The notes: generated by a model not told the origin, from the sequence alone. DNA of 64,000 nucleotides from Companilactobacillus zhachilii (GCF_003606365.2 NZ_CP031933.2:434001-498000), one strand, 5' to 3'; counted from the stretch's first letter, positions 16,737 to 25,568 are shown. Numbers and translations are program-made.

Positions 16737-17126
16737 ATGAGTTTATTAAGCAATTTAGGTATCGAAGTAGTTGAACAGGGCAGACACAAGGTTGTTTTGC
16801 AGATGGAATTAACCCCAGAACATTTGGAAATGGAGAAAAAGAAAGCCGGCAGTATCAATGCTTTGCTTTCGGAAACCGCCGCTAGTCTTGGAGCCAATAT
16901 GAATGTTGACCAAGACGATTCGGCTGCTATTACGGGTGTTAATGTTCATAATTTGAATGCATTTAAGCTGGGGACGTTAGTAGTAGAAGCAATTTCTGTT
17001 CGAAACGGTGAAAATATTCAAACTTGGCAGGCGACGACTCATTTTGAAAAGAGTGCGATTCCTAATGGGCTAAGTACCGTAATGCTAAAAAAATCCAGAT
17101 CTAATTGCGATAGATTCTGGAGTTGA
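16737..17126 (+). CDS. PaaI-type hotdog thioesterase
   Basis: 129 aa. Single hotdog domain: VVLQMELTPEHLEMEKKKAG, then helix INALLSETAASLGAN (about 40-54) and GVNVHNLNAFKLGTLVVEA. The family hydrolyses acyl-CoA thioesters; the usual HGG before the helix reads AGSIN here. ATG 16737 has GAGG six bases upstream and is chosen over TTG 16725. Its divergent neighbour is a MenE-like ligase, suggesting the two act on the same CoA ester. Its end overlaps the convergent DUF308 gene by 26 bp. Confidence 0.8.
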   Translation: MSLLSNLGIEVVEQGRHKVVLQMELTPEHLEMEKKKAGSINALLSETAASLGANMNVDQDDSAAITGVNVHNLNAFKLGTLVVEAISVRNGENIQTWQATTHFEKSAIPNGLSTVMLKKSRSNCDRFWS

Positions 17127-17622
17127 TAATTTCGAAGAAAGCTAAGATTATCAAGCTCAATCCGAATAATTGATAAATAAAAATAATTGTTTTGGAAGGG
17201 TTCAGGATAAACACAATACCTGCCAGCATCAACAGTGCTGAATAGAAATAATCCAGGTATGGTGTTATCGGAACCCTTTTTGTCATCTCATGAGAATCAC
17301 GATATTGGTTGATACCGTTGACTAATAGGATGATTCCTAAGACTGGTGGCACGAGTGGGACTAACAAACGGGCAAATAATAGTACGGCTAAGGCTAAAAA
17401 TAGTGCACCAATACCCAGACCAACGGCAATGTTGTTTTCGCCAGTCGTTCGCCGAATATTCAGTCCGTCAAAAATTGATAAAATTCCATAAATAGCAATG
17501 TAACTAGAAACAATGTAAATTACGATATCAAAGCTTTTAATCGGTTCAATGACAATTAAAATACCTGCAACAAGCAGAAAGATAAAACGTAACCAACGGT
17601 AAAGTTGGAACTGTCTGACCAT
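17101..17622 (-). CDS. DUF308/HdeD-like membrane protein
   Basis: 173 aa with six short hydrophobic helices in pairs (FIFLLVAGILIVIEP near 13; IVSSYIAIYGILSIFDGL near 36; LGIGALFLALAVLLFARLL near 67; APxxGIILLVNGINQYRDS; LLMLAGIVFILNP; IIFIYQLFGLSLIILAFFEI). The repeating G(I/L)xxxxP pattern is typical of the HdeD/DUF308 family, linked to acid stress in enterics; role here unknown. RBS GGGGGGA before ATG. Confidence 0.8.
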   Translation of the reverse strand: MVRQFQLYRWLRFIFLLVAGILIVIEPIKSFDIVIYIVSSYIAIYGILSIFDGLNIRRTTGENNIAVGLGIGALFLALAVLLFARLLVPLVPPVLGIILLVNGINQYRDSHEMTKRVPITPYLDYFYSALLMLAGIVFILNPSKTIIFIYQLFGLSLIILAFFEIINSRIYRN

Positions 17623-17663
17623 TTTTTAAATCCCCCCAATGTGACTGTTATATAGTATGTGCC

Positions 17664-17840
17664 ACCGCCTCCAAGAGCAAGAAATTTTGGTCGCTATGGG
17701 GACCGCTTGGAGCCAAGGTCTCCAAGCTCGATTTTGAGCCTTGCATAAGTCGCAAGTCTCAAAACTCGTCCCGTGGTGTAGGCGCTAAAGCGCCAACGCC
17801 ACCTTCACAGCGACCAAAATTTCTTGCTCTTTCCGGCTAG
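17664..17840 (+). repeat. LPE copy 9 (extended copy, see 17841-17957)
   Basis: Outer arms AGAGCAAGAAATTTTGGTCGC/GCGACCAAAATTTCTTGCTCT (21 bp, complementary). P2 is GCTTGGAG/CTCCAAGC, both arms changed together. P4 GGCGC-TAAA-GCGCC. GCCGCC-type end faces the start of the DUF308 gene, 41 bp away. Confidence 0.95.
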
Positions 17841-17957
17841 TTTATTTTTGGCTTCTGAATCAATAGTAAATAATTTTGAATATTATTACATCATTGATAA
17901 CTGGAAGACGTAATAAATATAATTTAAATCTATAATAAAAAAATCGACTAGCACCAC
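17841..17957 (+). repeat. spacer-type flank shared with 44807-44930
   Basis: The AT-rich sequence after LPE copy 9 is similar over its whole length to that after LPE copy 17: shared blocks TAGTAAATAATTTTGAATAT, TTGATAACTGG, AAATCTAT.ATAAAAA and the end ACTAGCACCAC. The CTAG-GCAC junction looks like a partner LPE that lost almost everything. Confidence 0.8.
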
Positions 17958-18357
17958 GAGCATAGTACTGTCTCTAAGTATAGAGAAAATGACATTAATT
18001 ACTAAATTCAGGATGAAAATCCTGATATATATATATAAGTTCTGATGATTTAGCAAACCATCAAACATTTGAATTAAATGTAACTAATAAATTTTCCATG
18101 ACCATTAACACTCTCACAGTATTTTTATTAGCACAACACTTCACAGATACATAATACCAGAAATGTCTCAAAATAAAATCATTGTTAAGAAAATATTTCA
18201 CAATCTTTGTTATGAAATTAATTATAGGACGTCATAACAACACTAGAGCAAATTTCTTTCATTGTGAAAATAATGTGGTACGTTATATGTGATTGTTAAA
18301 AGATATCGCTTTTTTTAGTGATAAATCAAAATAATGATGTGTTAGGAGACGACTATT
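17958..18357. other. AT-rich region upstream of pyruvate oxidase
   Basis: No gene seen. Contains AT-rich promoter-like sequence and small dyads (for example TTTCATTGTGAAAA near 18258) that could be regulatory, but nothing decisive. Confidence 0.4.
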
Positions 18358-20082
18358 ATGGCTGTTCGGGCATCTGATGAAATGGTTGATGTTTTAGCAA
18401 AGTGGGGCGTAGATAATATTTACGGTTTACCGGGGGATTCGGTCGACACGACGATTGATGCTTTGTATCGTGCGCAAGATAAAATTACTTTTACACATGT
18501 TTTGCATGAAGAGGTTGCAGCTTTGGCCGCTTCCGCACATGCTAAATTGACGGGAAAATTGGGTGTTTGTCTGTCGATTGGTGGTCCAGGAGCAATCCAT
18601 TTGTTGAATGGACTTTACGATGCCAAAATGGATCACGTACCTGTTTTAGCGATTCTTGGTCAAGTGCAGTCGAAATTGCTCAATACTGACTTTTTCCAAG
18701 AAGTTGATACGCATGTTTTGTTTGATGATGTGGCGGTTTATAACAAAATCATCATGGACCCACAATCACTACCACGGATTATGGATGAAGCCATCAGAAC
18801 CGCAATTTCCAAAAAAGGTGTTGCTGTATTGACGATTCCTGATGATATTCCTGACCATATGATTAAGGATAATTTCACACCAAATGTCGACAATTTCCAA
18901 ATGGAAAATTATAAAGTTGATGATAACCAAATTAAGCAAGCTTTGGAAATGATTAAGATTCATTCAAATCCAATTGTGCTGGCTGGTGTGGGTATCAAAC
19001 ATGCTAAAAAAGAAATGAAGGCGTTCATCGAGAAGTATAAAATTCCTATCATTTTAACAATGCCTGCCAAAGGTTTGGTCGACGATGATCACCCTTATAA
19101 TTTAGGACAGCTAGGAAAACTCGGAACGAAGCCAGCGTTTGAAATGATGCAAAAAGCTGACCTAGTCATTATGATTGGGACTGATTATCCTTATGCACCT
19201 TATTTAAATAAAAAAGTTGATGCTATTCAGATTGATACGAATGCGGACCGGCTAGGCAAACGTCGCCATGTTAATATTGCCATTCAAGCTGATGCCAAAG
19301 AAGCTCTCACTCGACTTAATGAATTAGGCGAAACAGTTTCAAATAGACCTTATTTGGATGAAGCAATCAGTAAAATTGGTCAATGGCGTAGTTGGATGCA
19401 AGATGTCTATTCCAAGAAACATCAAGGTGTCTTGCCATCTTTAATGTTCCATAATCTTAGCCAGAGTGCACCAAGCGATACGATTTGGTCAATTGATGTC
19501 GGAACTTCAACTGCTTTTGGAGCAAGATTTTTAACAGCTAAAGCTAGTCAAGACTACACAATTTCAGCATGGCTAGGAACCATGGGTTGTGCATTACCGG
19601 GAGCTATTGCGGCCAAAAAAGCTTTCCCAGATCGGCCAGTTTATGCAGTCGCCGGAGATGGGGCCACCGCCATGGTCATGCAAGATTTCGCCACCGCCGT
19701 TAAATATGATTTGCCAATGTTGTATATCGTTTTGAATAATAAATTGTTGGCTTTCATTGAATACGAACAACAATCAGCCGGCCAACAAAATTACGGCATC
19801 AGTTTGCCAGAAATCGATTTTGCCAAAGTAGCTGAAGCTTGCGGTGGGATTGGCGAAAGAATTACCACTGATGAGGAATTTTCAGCAGCAATCAAAAAGT
19901 ATCGCCGCCCAGAGAAGCCAGTATTATTAGATGTGGCAGTGACCGATGAGGCACCATTGCCAGGTAAAATCATGATGGATGAAGCTAAAGGATATGCCAA
20001 GTTTGGCTTTGATCACTTAGTTGATAAGAAGAGCTTGCCAGAATTACCACCAATGAAGGAAATTCTGCGTTCATTCTTATAG
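18358..20082 (+). CDS. pox: pyruvate oxidase
   Basis: 574 aa thiamine-diphosphate flavoenzyme (SpxB/Pox family) that converts pyruvate, phosphate and O2 to acetyl phosphate, CO2 and H2O2. N-terminal Pyr domain has the catalytic glutamate in VLHEEVAALAASAHAK (about 47-62); the C-terminal PP domain has the ThDP/Mg motif VAGDGATAMVMQDF...LPMLYIVLNN (GDG...NN, about 430-460). The middle domain GLPAKGLV...GTDYPY fits FAD binding. Length is close to the 603-aa L. plantarum enzyme. RBS GTTAGGAGACG. A terminator follows, so it is monocistronic. Oxidase versus acetolactate synthase was decided by overall pattern. Confidence 0.88.
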   Translation: MAVRASDEMVDVLAKWGVDNIYGLPGDSVDTTIDALYRAQDKITFTHVLHEEVAALAASAHAKLTGKLGVCLSIGGPGAIHLLNGLYDAKMDHVPVLAILGQVQSKLLNTDFFQEVDTHVLFDDVAVYNKIIMDPQSLPRIMDEAIRTAISKKGVAVLTIPDDIPDHMIKDNFTPNVDNFQMENYKVDDNQIKQALEMIKIHSNPIVLAGVGIKHAKKEMKAFIEKYKIPIILTMPAKGLVDDDHPYNLGQLGKLGTKPAFEMMQKADLVIMIGTDYPYAPYLNKKVDAIQIDTNADRLGKRRHVNIAIQADAKEALTRLNELGETVSNRPYLDEAISKIGQWRSWMQDVYSKKHQGVLPSLMFHNLSQSAPSDTIWSIDVGTSTAFGARFLTAKASQDYTISAWLGTMGCALPGAIAAKKAFPDRPVYAVAGDGATAMVMQDFATAVKYDLPMLYIVLNNKLLAFIEYEQQSAGQQNYGISLPEIDFAKVAEACGGIGERITTDEEFSAAIKKYRRPEKPVLLDVAVTDEAPLPGKIMMDEAKGYAKFGFDHLVDKKSLPELPPMKEILRSFL

Positions 20083-20143
20083 AATATTTATTATGATAAT
20101 AATAGGAAAATAGTAAGAAGTATGATATAAATAATACTTAACG

Positions 20144-20178
20144 AAAAAGAACACTCCTGAAATGAAGTGTTCTTTTTT
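20144..20178 (+). terminator. rho-independent terminator of pox
   Basis: AAAAAGAACACT pairs with AGTGTTCTTTTTT. Confidence 0.9.
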
Positions 20179-20203
20179 AATGGAATTGATTGTATTGAAA
20201 TAT

Positions 20204-20382
20204 GCCGCCTACAGGAACAAGAAATTTAGGTCGCTATGGGGACCGGCTGGAGCCAAGGTCTCCAACCTCGATTTTGAGCCTTGCATAAACCGTGCAAGTC
20301 TCAAAAGTCGTCCCGTGGTGTAATGGCTAAAGCCATAACGCCACTGTCACAGCGACCTAAATTTCTTGTTCCTTCCGGCTAG
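20204..20382 (+). repeat. LPE copy 10 (left half of composite 20204-20726)
   Basis: Outer arms GAACAAGAAATTTAGGTCGC/GCGACCTAAATTTCTTGTTC; P2 GGCTGGAG/CTCCAACC (one G-T/C-A change); P3 TTGCA/TGCAA; P4 ATGGC-TAAA-GCCAT. Lies after the pox terminator. Confidence 0.95.
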
Positions 20383-20553
20383 TTTATTCTTTATTTTTTG
20401 ATAATTTATCGGATGATTTGAGCATTTAATTGTGATTTTTACTTGTTTTATATCAATGGTAGTTTGAATATTATTTAAGTTTGTAATTTTAGATTAATTA
20501 AATACGATAAAGATACTAAAACATGAGATTAACCCTTTAATAAGGGAGTTAAC

Positions 20554-20726
20554 CTAGCTGGAGGATGAGCAGACGGGTTAGCAGTGCAGGTGGTGTTAGC
20601 ACTTTAGTGCTTACACCACGGGACGAGTTTTGAGATTCGCGTATTGTGCGAAGCTCAAAATCGAGCTCGGAGACCTTGACTCCGGGCGGTTCCCACAGCG
20701 ACTCCGTCTGCTCACCCTTCAGCGGC
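20554..20726 (-). repeat. LPE copy 11 (right half of composite 20204-20726)
   Basis: Starts CTAGCTGGAGG. Shortest full copy (173 bp). Outer arms GGATGAGCAGACGG / CCGTCTGCTCACCC; P2 GCTCGGAG/CTCCGGGC with a variant loop ACCTTGA; P4 GCAC-TTTA-GTGC. Ends four bases before the stop of the minus-strand gene. Confidence 0.92.
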
Positions 20727-20729
20727 ACA

Positions 20730-20933
20730 TTACAAAGGACTGAATTCTTTCATAACATATTCGTTAGGAAGTGTTTCATCTTTGTCTAAATGCTTTTCAT
20801 AGCGAGTTTTGTAGTGAATTTCATTATAAGCATCTTCGAGCTGAGTCATCGTATATTTTTGAGTTAACTTAGCTGTAGGTATTTTGTAAAATTTTGACAT
20901 GTAATTTAATAACTTTTTTTCATCATTAATCAT
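20730..20933 (-). CDS. small cytoplasmic protein, function unknown
   Basis: 67 aa from ATG 20933 (MINDEKKLLNYMSKFYKIP), which has GGAGG nine bases upstream; longer in-frame starts lack an RBS. Helical and charged, no membrane segment, ends PNEYVMKEFSPL. No family recognised. Divergent from the isoleucine epimerase gene. Confidence 0.6.
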   Translation of the reverse strand: MINDEKKLLNYMSKFYKIPTAKLTQKYTMTQLEDAYNEIHYKTRYEKHLDKDETLPNEYVMKEFSPL

Positions 20934-21158
20934 GATAAAAGCCTCCGCCATCATAATAATTCCAGAGTTAATTATTAGCAACTGCTATAAAATTAAAACA
21001 TCTTTAATTTTTCTATAACTCAAAGATACCGTCATGACGCATTACTAACACCTTTATCCCTAATTTCATAGGATTTAAAATTAATAAAATTCTTGCAACT
21101 AAATTAAAAAACCATTAAAATGGCACTATTTCAATAATAAAAATTAGGGGGTGTTATT

Positions 21159-22523
21159 ATGACAACGCAAAAATTAGCTCATGATCACGAGGTGGATCAC
21201 CGCTTGATTAAGAACGAAAATAAGTATTATGCGCAAGCATCGCGAATCAATTATTACGATTTGGTCATAGAATCAGCACATGATGCAACTTTAGTTGATG
21301 CTGATGGAAATGAGTATATCGACTTGTTGGCAAGTGCTTCAGCAATTAACGTTGGTCATACGAATGAAAAGGTTGTTAAAGCTATTCAAGAGCAGGCCGA
21401 AAAACTGATTCATTACACACCTGCCTATTTTCATCATCGACCAGCTCAAAAATTAGCTGAACGTTTGGCTAAACTAGTGCCTGGTAGTCCCAAGAAGGTT
21501 GTCTTTTCTAATTCTGGCTCAGAAGCTAATGATGCCGTTATTAAATTCTCACGAGCTTACACGGGACGTCAGTATATTGTTTCCTATATGGATGCCTATC
21601 ATGGGTCGACGTACGGTTCGATGGCTTTATCTGGTGTCAGTTTGAATATGACTCGCAAGATGGGGCCACTCATGCCTGGAGTTGTGCATGTGCCTTATCC
21701 AGACTTGTATCGCCGTTATCCTAACGAAACGGAACATGATGTAGCGTTACGTTATTTTGAAAGTTTCAAGGAACCATTTGAAAGCTATTTGCCAGCTGAT
21801 GAAGTTGCCTGTGTCTTGATTGAACCAATCCAAGGAGATGGGGGTATTCGTAAAGCTCCCGAAGAATACATGCAGCTCGTTTATGAGTTTTGTCATAAGC
21901 ATGGAATTCTTTTTGCCGTTGATGAAGTCAATCAAGGAATGGGACGCGCTGGCAAAATGTGGAGTTATCAACAATTTTCAGACATTGAACCCGACTTGAT
22001 GTCCGTTGGTAAGTCACTTGCTTCAGGGATGCCTTTGTCAGCAACGATTGGTAAAAAAGAAATTATGGAAAGCCTCGATTCACCAGCCCATGTTTTTACA
22101 ACTGCCGGCAATCCAGTCTGTTGTGCCGCTGCTTTAGCAACGTTAGATGTCTTGGAAGAGGAAAATCTTTTCGAAAGATCAGTTACAGAAGGCATTTACG
22201 CTGAACAAAGATTTCAAGAGATGAAAAAACATTACCCAGAAATTGGTGATGTAAGAATGTATGGCCTTGACGGTGGAATTGAATTAGTCAAAGACCGTGA
22301 ATCAAAAGAACCAAATCCCGACTTTGCTACAAAAGTAATTTACTATGCATTTTTGCACGGGGTGGTTATGATTACACTAAAGGGCAATATTCTCAGATTT
22401 CAGCCACCACTAGTCATCAGCCATGAAGAATTGGACCAAGCACTCGATGTTTTGGACGATGCTTTTGCCGCTGTCGAAAATAATCAGGTAATTATTCCAA
22501 GTAACGAAAAAATTGGTTGGTAA
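21159..22523 (+). CDS. isoleucine 2-epimerase (class III aminotransferase fold)
   Basis: 454 aa PLP enzyme. Beyond the generic class III motifs (SNSGSEANDAVIKF, PLP lysine in DLMSVGKSLASG), I recognise long segments of the Lactobacillus buchneri isoleucine 2-epimerase: IDLLASASAINVGHT, LIHYTPAYFHH, ALIEPIQGDGGI-like, and FAVDEVNQGMGRAGKMW, where GABA aminotransferases have DEVQTGFGR. The enzyme interconverts L-isoleucine and D-allo-isoleucine and other branched-chain D/L pairs. RBS AGGGGGTG. Followed after 22 bp by an amino-acid permease, so uptake or release of branched-chain amino acids is the likely shared role. Confidence 0.85.
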   Translation: MTTQKLAHDHEVDHRLIKNENKYYAQASRINYYDLVIESAHDATLVDADGNEYIDLLASASAINVGHTNEKVVKAIQEQAEKLIHYTPAYFHHRPAQKLAERLAKLVPGSPKKVVFSNSGSEANDAVIKFSRAYTGRQYIVSYMDAYHGSTYGSMALSGVSLNMTRKMGPLMPGVVHVPYPDLYRRYPNETEHDVALRYFESFKEPFESYLPADEVACVLIEPIQGDGGIRKAPEEYMQLVYEFCHKHGILFAVDEVNQGMGRAGKMWSYQQFSDIEPDLMSVGKSLASGMPLSATIGKKEIMESLDSPAHVFTTAGNPVCCAAALATLDVLEEENLFERSVTEGIYAEQRFQEMKKHYPEIGDVRMYGLDGGIELVKDRESKEPNPDFATKVIYYAFLHGVVMITLKGNILRFQPPLVISHEELDQALDVLDDAFAAVENNQVIIPSNEKIGW

Positions 22524-22545
22524 GTAAAAAGGGAGAGATTTTTTT

Positions 22546-24003
22546 ATGAGTGATTTTTTTAAACGTTTGACTTTAAAAGAAGATCCGAGTATATACGAGG
22601 ATAAAGATTCACATTTAGTTCGAGTTTTAACAGTTAAGGATTTCTTGGCATTGGGAGTAGGGACAATCGTTTCCACATCAATCTTTACTTTGCCCGGAGT
22701 CGTTGCTGCACAACACACTGGTCCATCGGTTGTATTCTCATTTATCGGAGCTGCAATTGTAGCTGGCTTAGTTGCCTTTGCCTATGCGGAGATGGCTGCC
22801 GCAATGCCATTTGCTGGTTCAGCGTATTCGTGGATCAACGTAATGTTTGGTGAGTTTTTCGGCTGGGTCGCAGGTTGGGCCTTGTTGGCAGAGTATTTCA
22901 TTGCCTTAGCCTTCGTTGGTTCGGGGTTGTCCGCTAACTTCCGGGGGCTATTGGAACCAATTGGTATTCACTTCCCGAATGCGATTGCCAATACTTTTGG
23001 TAATAATGGTGGAATCGTTGATTTAGTGGCCGTCGTAGTAATCGGAGGAGTAGCGTGGCTGATTTCTCATGGTGCCGGTGGTGCCGCTAAAGTTGAAAAT
23101 GTTTTAGTTGTTTTAAAAGTTTTGGCTATCTTGACCTTTATCGTGGTTGGCTTGACTGCCATTCACGTTGAAAATTATTTTCCATTTATTCCTAAGTATC
23201 GAGTTAATCCTGATGGTAGTGCCTTTGGTGGTTGGCAAGGAATTTATGCCGGTGTTTCAATGATTTTCCTATCATATATTGGTTTTGATTCAATTGCTGC
23301 CAATTCAGCTGAAGCTAAAGATCCTGGCAAGACCATGCCCCGTGGAATTTTGGGTTCATTGTTGATTGCCGTTGCTTTATTCGTTGCTGTTGCCCTTGTT
23401 TTAGTCGGAATGTTCAAATATTCATCATATGCTAACAATGCTGAACCCGTTGGCTGGGCCTTGAGACATGCTGGGCATCCAATTATCGCCAGTGTAATTC
23501 AAGCGATTGCCGTTATCGGGATGTTCACAGCCTTGATTGGTATGATGTTGGCTGGTTCACGATTAGTTTATTCATTCGGACGTGACGGAATGTTGCCAGG
23601 CTGGCTAGGAAAGTTGAATCACAAAAATCTTCCTAATCATGCCTTACTAGTTATTTCTGTGGTTGCCATTGTGATTGGAGCCTTTTGTCCATTCGCATTC
23701 TTAGCACAATTGATTTCAGCGGGTACCTTGATTGCATTCATGTTTGTTTCCTTAGGAATTTATCCATTGAGACGCCGTGAAGGTAAAGATATCGCAATGC
23801 CAGATTTCAAAGTTCCTTTGTATCCAGTATTGCCAGCACTTGGCTTTATCGGTTCATTAGTAATTTTCTGGGGACTTGATATTGAAGCTAAGATGTACGC
23901 TGGAATTTGGTTCGCGATTGGCTTAGTCGTTTACTTTGGTTATGGGATGCATCATTCGACTTTAGGTAAAAAAGCTGATGCAGAGAAGAAAAATAAGCAA
24001 TAA
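22546..24003 (+). CDS. APC-family amino-acid permease
   Basis: 485 aa with 12 hydrophobic segments. N-terminal APC signature VGTIVSTSIFTLPGVVAAQHTGPSV-like run (about 38-62), AYAEMAAAMPFAGSAYSW (about 83), and IAVIGMFTALIGMMLAGSRL (about 325). It resembles the cationic/branched amino-acid transporter group of APC (YfnA-like). It is the second gene of a two-gene unit with isoleucine 2-epimerase, so branched-chain amino acids are the likely cargo; that is inference. Terminator follows. Confidence 0.88.
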   Translation: MSDFFKRLTLKEDPSIYEDKDSHLVRVLTVKDFLALGVGTIVSTSIFTLPGVVAAQHTGPSVVFSFIGAAIVAGLVAFAYAEMAAAMPFAGSAYSWINVMFGEFFGWVAGWALLAEYFIALAFVGSGLSANFRGLLEPIGIHFPNAIANTFGNNGGIVDLVAVVVIGGVAWLISHGAGGAAKVENVLVVLKVLAILTFIVVGLTAIHVENYFPFIPKYRVNPDGSAFGGWQGIYAGVSMIFLSYIGFDSIAANSAEAKDPGKTMPRGILGSLLIAVALFVAVALVLVGMFKYSSYANNAEPVGWALRHAGHPIIASVIQAIAVIGMFTALIGMMLAGSRLVYSFGRDGMLPGWLGKLNHKNLPNHALLVISVVAIVIGAFCPFAFLAQLISAGTLIAFMFVSLGIYPLRRREGKDIAMPDFKVPLYPVLPALGFIGSLVIFWGLDIEAKMYAGIWFAIGLVVYFGYGMHHSTLGKKADAEKKNKQ

Positions 24004-24011
24004 TTTCAAGC

Positions 24012-24040
24012 AAAGCAGGCTGGTATGAGCCTGCTTTTTT
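24012..24040 (+). terminator. rho-independent terminator
   Basis: AAAGCAGGCT/AGCCTGCTTT with T-run, after the permease gene. Confidence 0.85.
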
Positions 24041-24080
24041 GGTACACTTATTTCAAAATAAATAAAGCAGGGAATCAATT

Positions 24081-24431
24081 ATGGCTAATACACGAATTTT
24101 TCAAATGACGTTTAGTAGTATCTATCCGATGTATGTGCAAAAAGTGGAACGTAAAGGGCAATCTAAGGAAAATGTGGATAAGGTAATATGCTGGCTAACC
24201 GGTTATGATGAAGCTGGTTTGGAGGAACAAATTAGTTCTGAAACAACTTTGACAGAATTTTTTGATCAGGCATCACAAATGAATCCTAATGTTTCTCTAA
24301 TTACGGGCGTGATTTGTGGCGTTAGAGTTGAGAATATTGAAGATCCATTGATGCAGAAGATTCGTTATATGGACAAATTGGTTGATGAAGTAGCAAAGGG
24401 TAAGGCTATGGAGAAAATTTTGCGTCATTAA
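24081..24431 (+). CDS. DUF2200 family protein
   Basis: 116 aa. The N-terminal [20 protein letters not shown], then [14 protein letters not shown] and the C-terminal [25 protein letters not shown] tail are the pattern of DUF2200, small cytoplasmic proteins of unknown function widespread in Firmicutes. RBS AGCAGGG is weak. Single-gene unit. Confidence 0.82.
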   Translation: MANTRIFQMTFSSIYPMYVQKVERKGQSKENVDKVICWLTGYDEAGLEEQISSETTLTEFFDQASQMNPNVSLITGVICGVRVENIEDPLMQKIRYMDKLVDEVAKGKAMEKILRH

Positions 24432-24569
24432 AAATTATGATAAATATATATTTAAATGGTCAATTTTAAATAAAAAATGAATATTTTCTCAGCAAGTAGT
24501 AATTTTTTTGCGATAGATTTTAAAATTTAGTGAAAGCGAATACTTAATATCTAAAAATTGATTTTTGGC

Positions 24570-24616
24570 AACAAAAAAAGCTCCCATATGTGGACGGATA
24601 TGGAAGCTTTTTTGTT
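24570..24616. terminator. bidirectional terminator
   Basis: AACAAAAAAAGCTCCCATAT pairs with ATATGGAAGCTTTTTTGTT. Confidence 0.88.
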
Positions 24617-24727
24617 TTCTTCTATGTTTGTCAGCTGACTTGTAAGGAGAAAACTAACCGAAGAAATCCGATAATATTGAAGGAAAACAAGTATTATCTA
24701 CTTGCACTCGCATCCGGACAAATGCGA
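24570..24727 (-). ncRNA. candidate orphan small RNA on the minus strand
   Basis: On the - strand an extended -10 box (TGATATACT, 24742-24734) is followed by hairpin ACTCGCAT-8 nt-ATGCGAGT (24729-24706), a smaller AAGTA/TACTT hairpin, two C/U-rich unpaired stretches (TTTTCCTTC, TTTCTCCTTAC) that could pair with ribosome binding sites, and a strong terminator at 24616-24570. No ORF is present. Length about 155 nt. It may be a trans-acting sRNA; family unknown. Confidence 0.45.
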
Positions 24728-24897
24728 GTCCTAAGTATATCATGACTATGCCAAGAAATAAACTCAAAAATCAATCAAATTTGTTTTACAATTTGTATAA
24801 AAAGTATTATTTATTTCTAAAAGCCAATGATATCAGCTCTTATCGGTGAAAAGATAATGCCAATTAAGAAAATAGTAAAAAATTATGGGCATTTAGT

Positions 24898-24926
24898 GTG
24901 TCACTTTTTCAGATTAGAACTATAAT
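24898..24926 (+). promoter_or_regulatory. probable promoter of the 24957 gene
   Basis: TATAAT at 24921-24926 with GTGTCA 17 bases before; 30 bp upstream of the start codon. Confidence 0.5.
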
Positions 24927-24956
24927 GGGTCTTGTAACTAAGGAGGTTGTTGAATT

Positions 24957-25205
24957 ATGGCAGAAGTAGATCCATCAAAGATGGCTGATGCAGCCATTGC
25001 GAAAGAACCAGAAGTATTAAACCTAAAGATGAGTGAGGCATTCGACTGGAGCGATGATAAGACAGTTGTTCGTGACGCAATCTGGGATTATTTCATGGAG
25101 AACAACAATCACGATACAGTTAAGACAGAAGAAGCTGAAAAACCATTCCTTAATATGAAGGATGAAGATGTTCGCGACTTTGTCGAAAAAAACCTTAAAA
25201 AATAA
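24957..25205 (+). CDS. small acidic protein, function unknown
   Basis: 82 aa with a strong AAGGAGG before the ATG, its own likely promoter and terminator, so well supported as a gene and probably well expressed. Very acidic and helical (KMADAAIAKEPEVLNLKM, FDWSDDKTVVRDAIWDYFME, EDVRDFVEKNLKK). No cysteine, no signal. No family recognised. Confidence 0.75.
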   Translation: MAEVDPSKMADAAIAKEPEVLNLKMSEAFDWSDDKTVVRDAIWDYFMENNNHDTVKTEEAEKPFLNMKDEDVRDFVEKNLKK

Positions 25206-25216
25206 ATCTTTAATTT

Positions 25217-25257
25217 TCCTTTAGACTTCGAGATGCGATGTCTAAAGGATTTTTTTA
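25217..25257 (+). terminator. rho-independent terminator
   Basis: TCCTTTAGAC/GTCTAAAGGA stem followed by T7. Confidence 0.9.
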
Positions 25258-25303
25258 TGCACTTTTTTTAAATAATTTGATATAACATGAGGTTGGTTTT
25301 GGG

Positions 25304-25481
25304 TGCCGCCGGAAAGGCCAAGAAATTTAGGTCGCTATGGGGACCGACTGGAGCCAAGGTCTCCAGTCTCGATTTTGAACCTCGCAAAAACCGCGAGTTT
25401 CAAAAGTCGTCCCGTGGTGTAAGCACTAAAGTGCTAACGCCACCTGCACAGCGACCTAAATTTCTTGGTCTTTCCGGCTAG
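25304..25481 (+). repeat. LPE copy 12 (solo)
   Basis: Starts GCCGCCGGAAAGGCC and ends GGTCTTTCCGGCTAG, so the outermost bases pair fully here. Outer arms GGCCAAGAAATTTAGGTCGC/GCGACCTAAATTTCTTGGTC; P2 GACTGGAG/CTCCAGTC (both arms changed versus copy 3); P3 TCGC/GCGA top; P4 AGCAC-TAAA-GTGCT. Follows the terminator of the 24957 gene. Confidence 0.95.
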
Positions 25482-25568
25482 TTTTTTTGTTGTAAATGAT
25501 GTATTGAATATGGGCAGTAATCTGGTTTTAGGATTCCTTCTCAACTTTGGTTATAGAATCGAATATAA

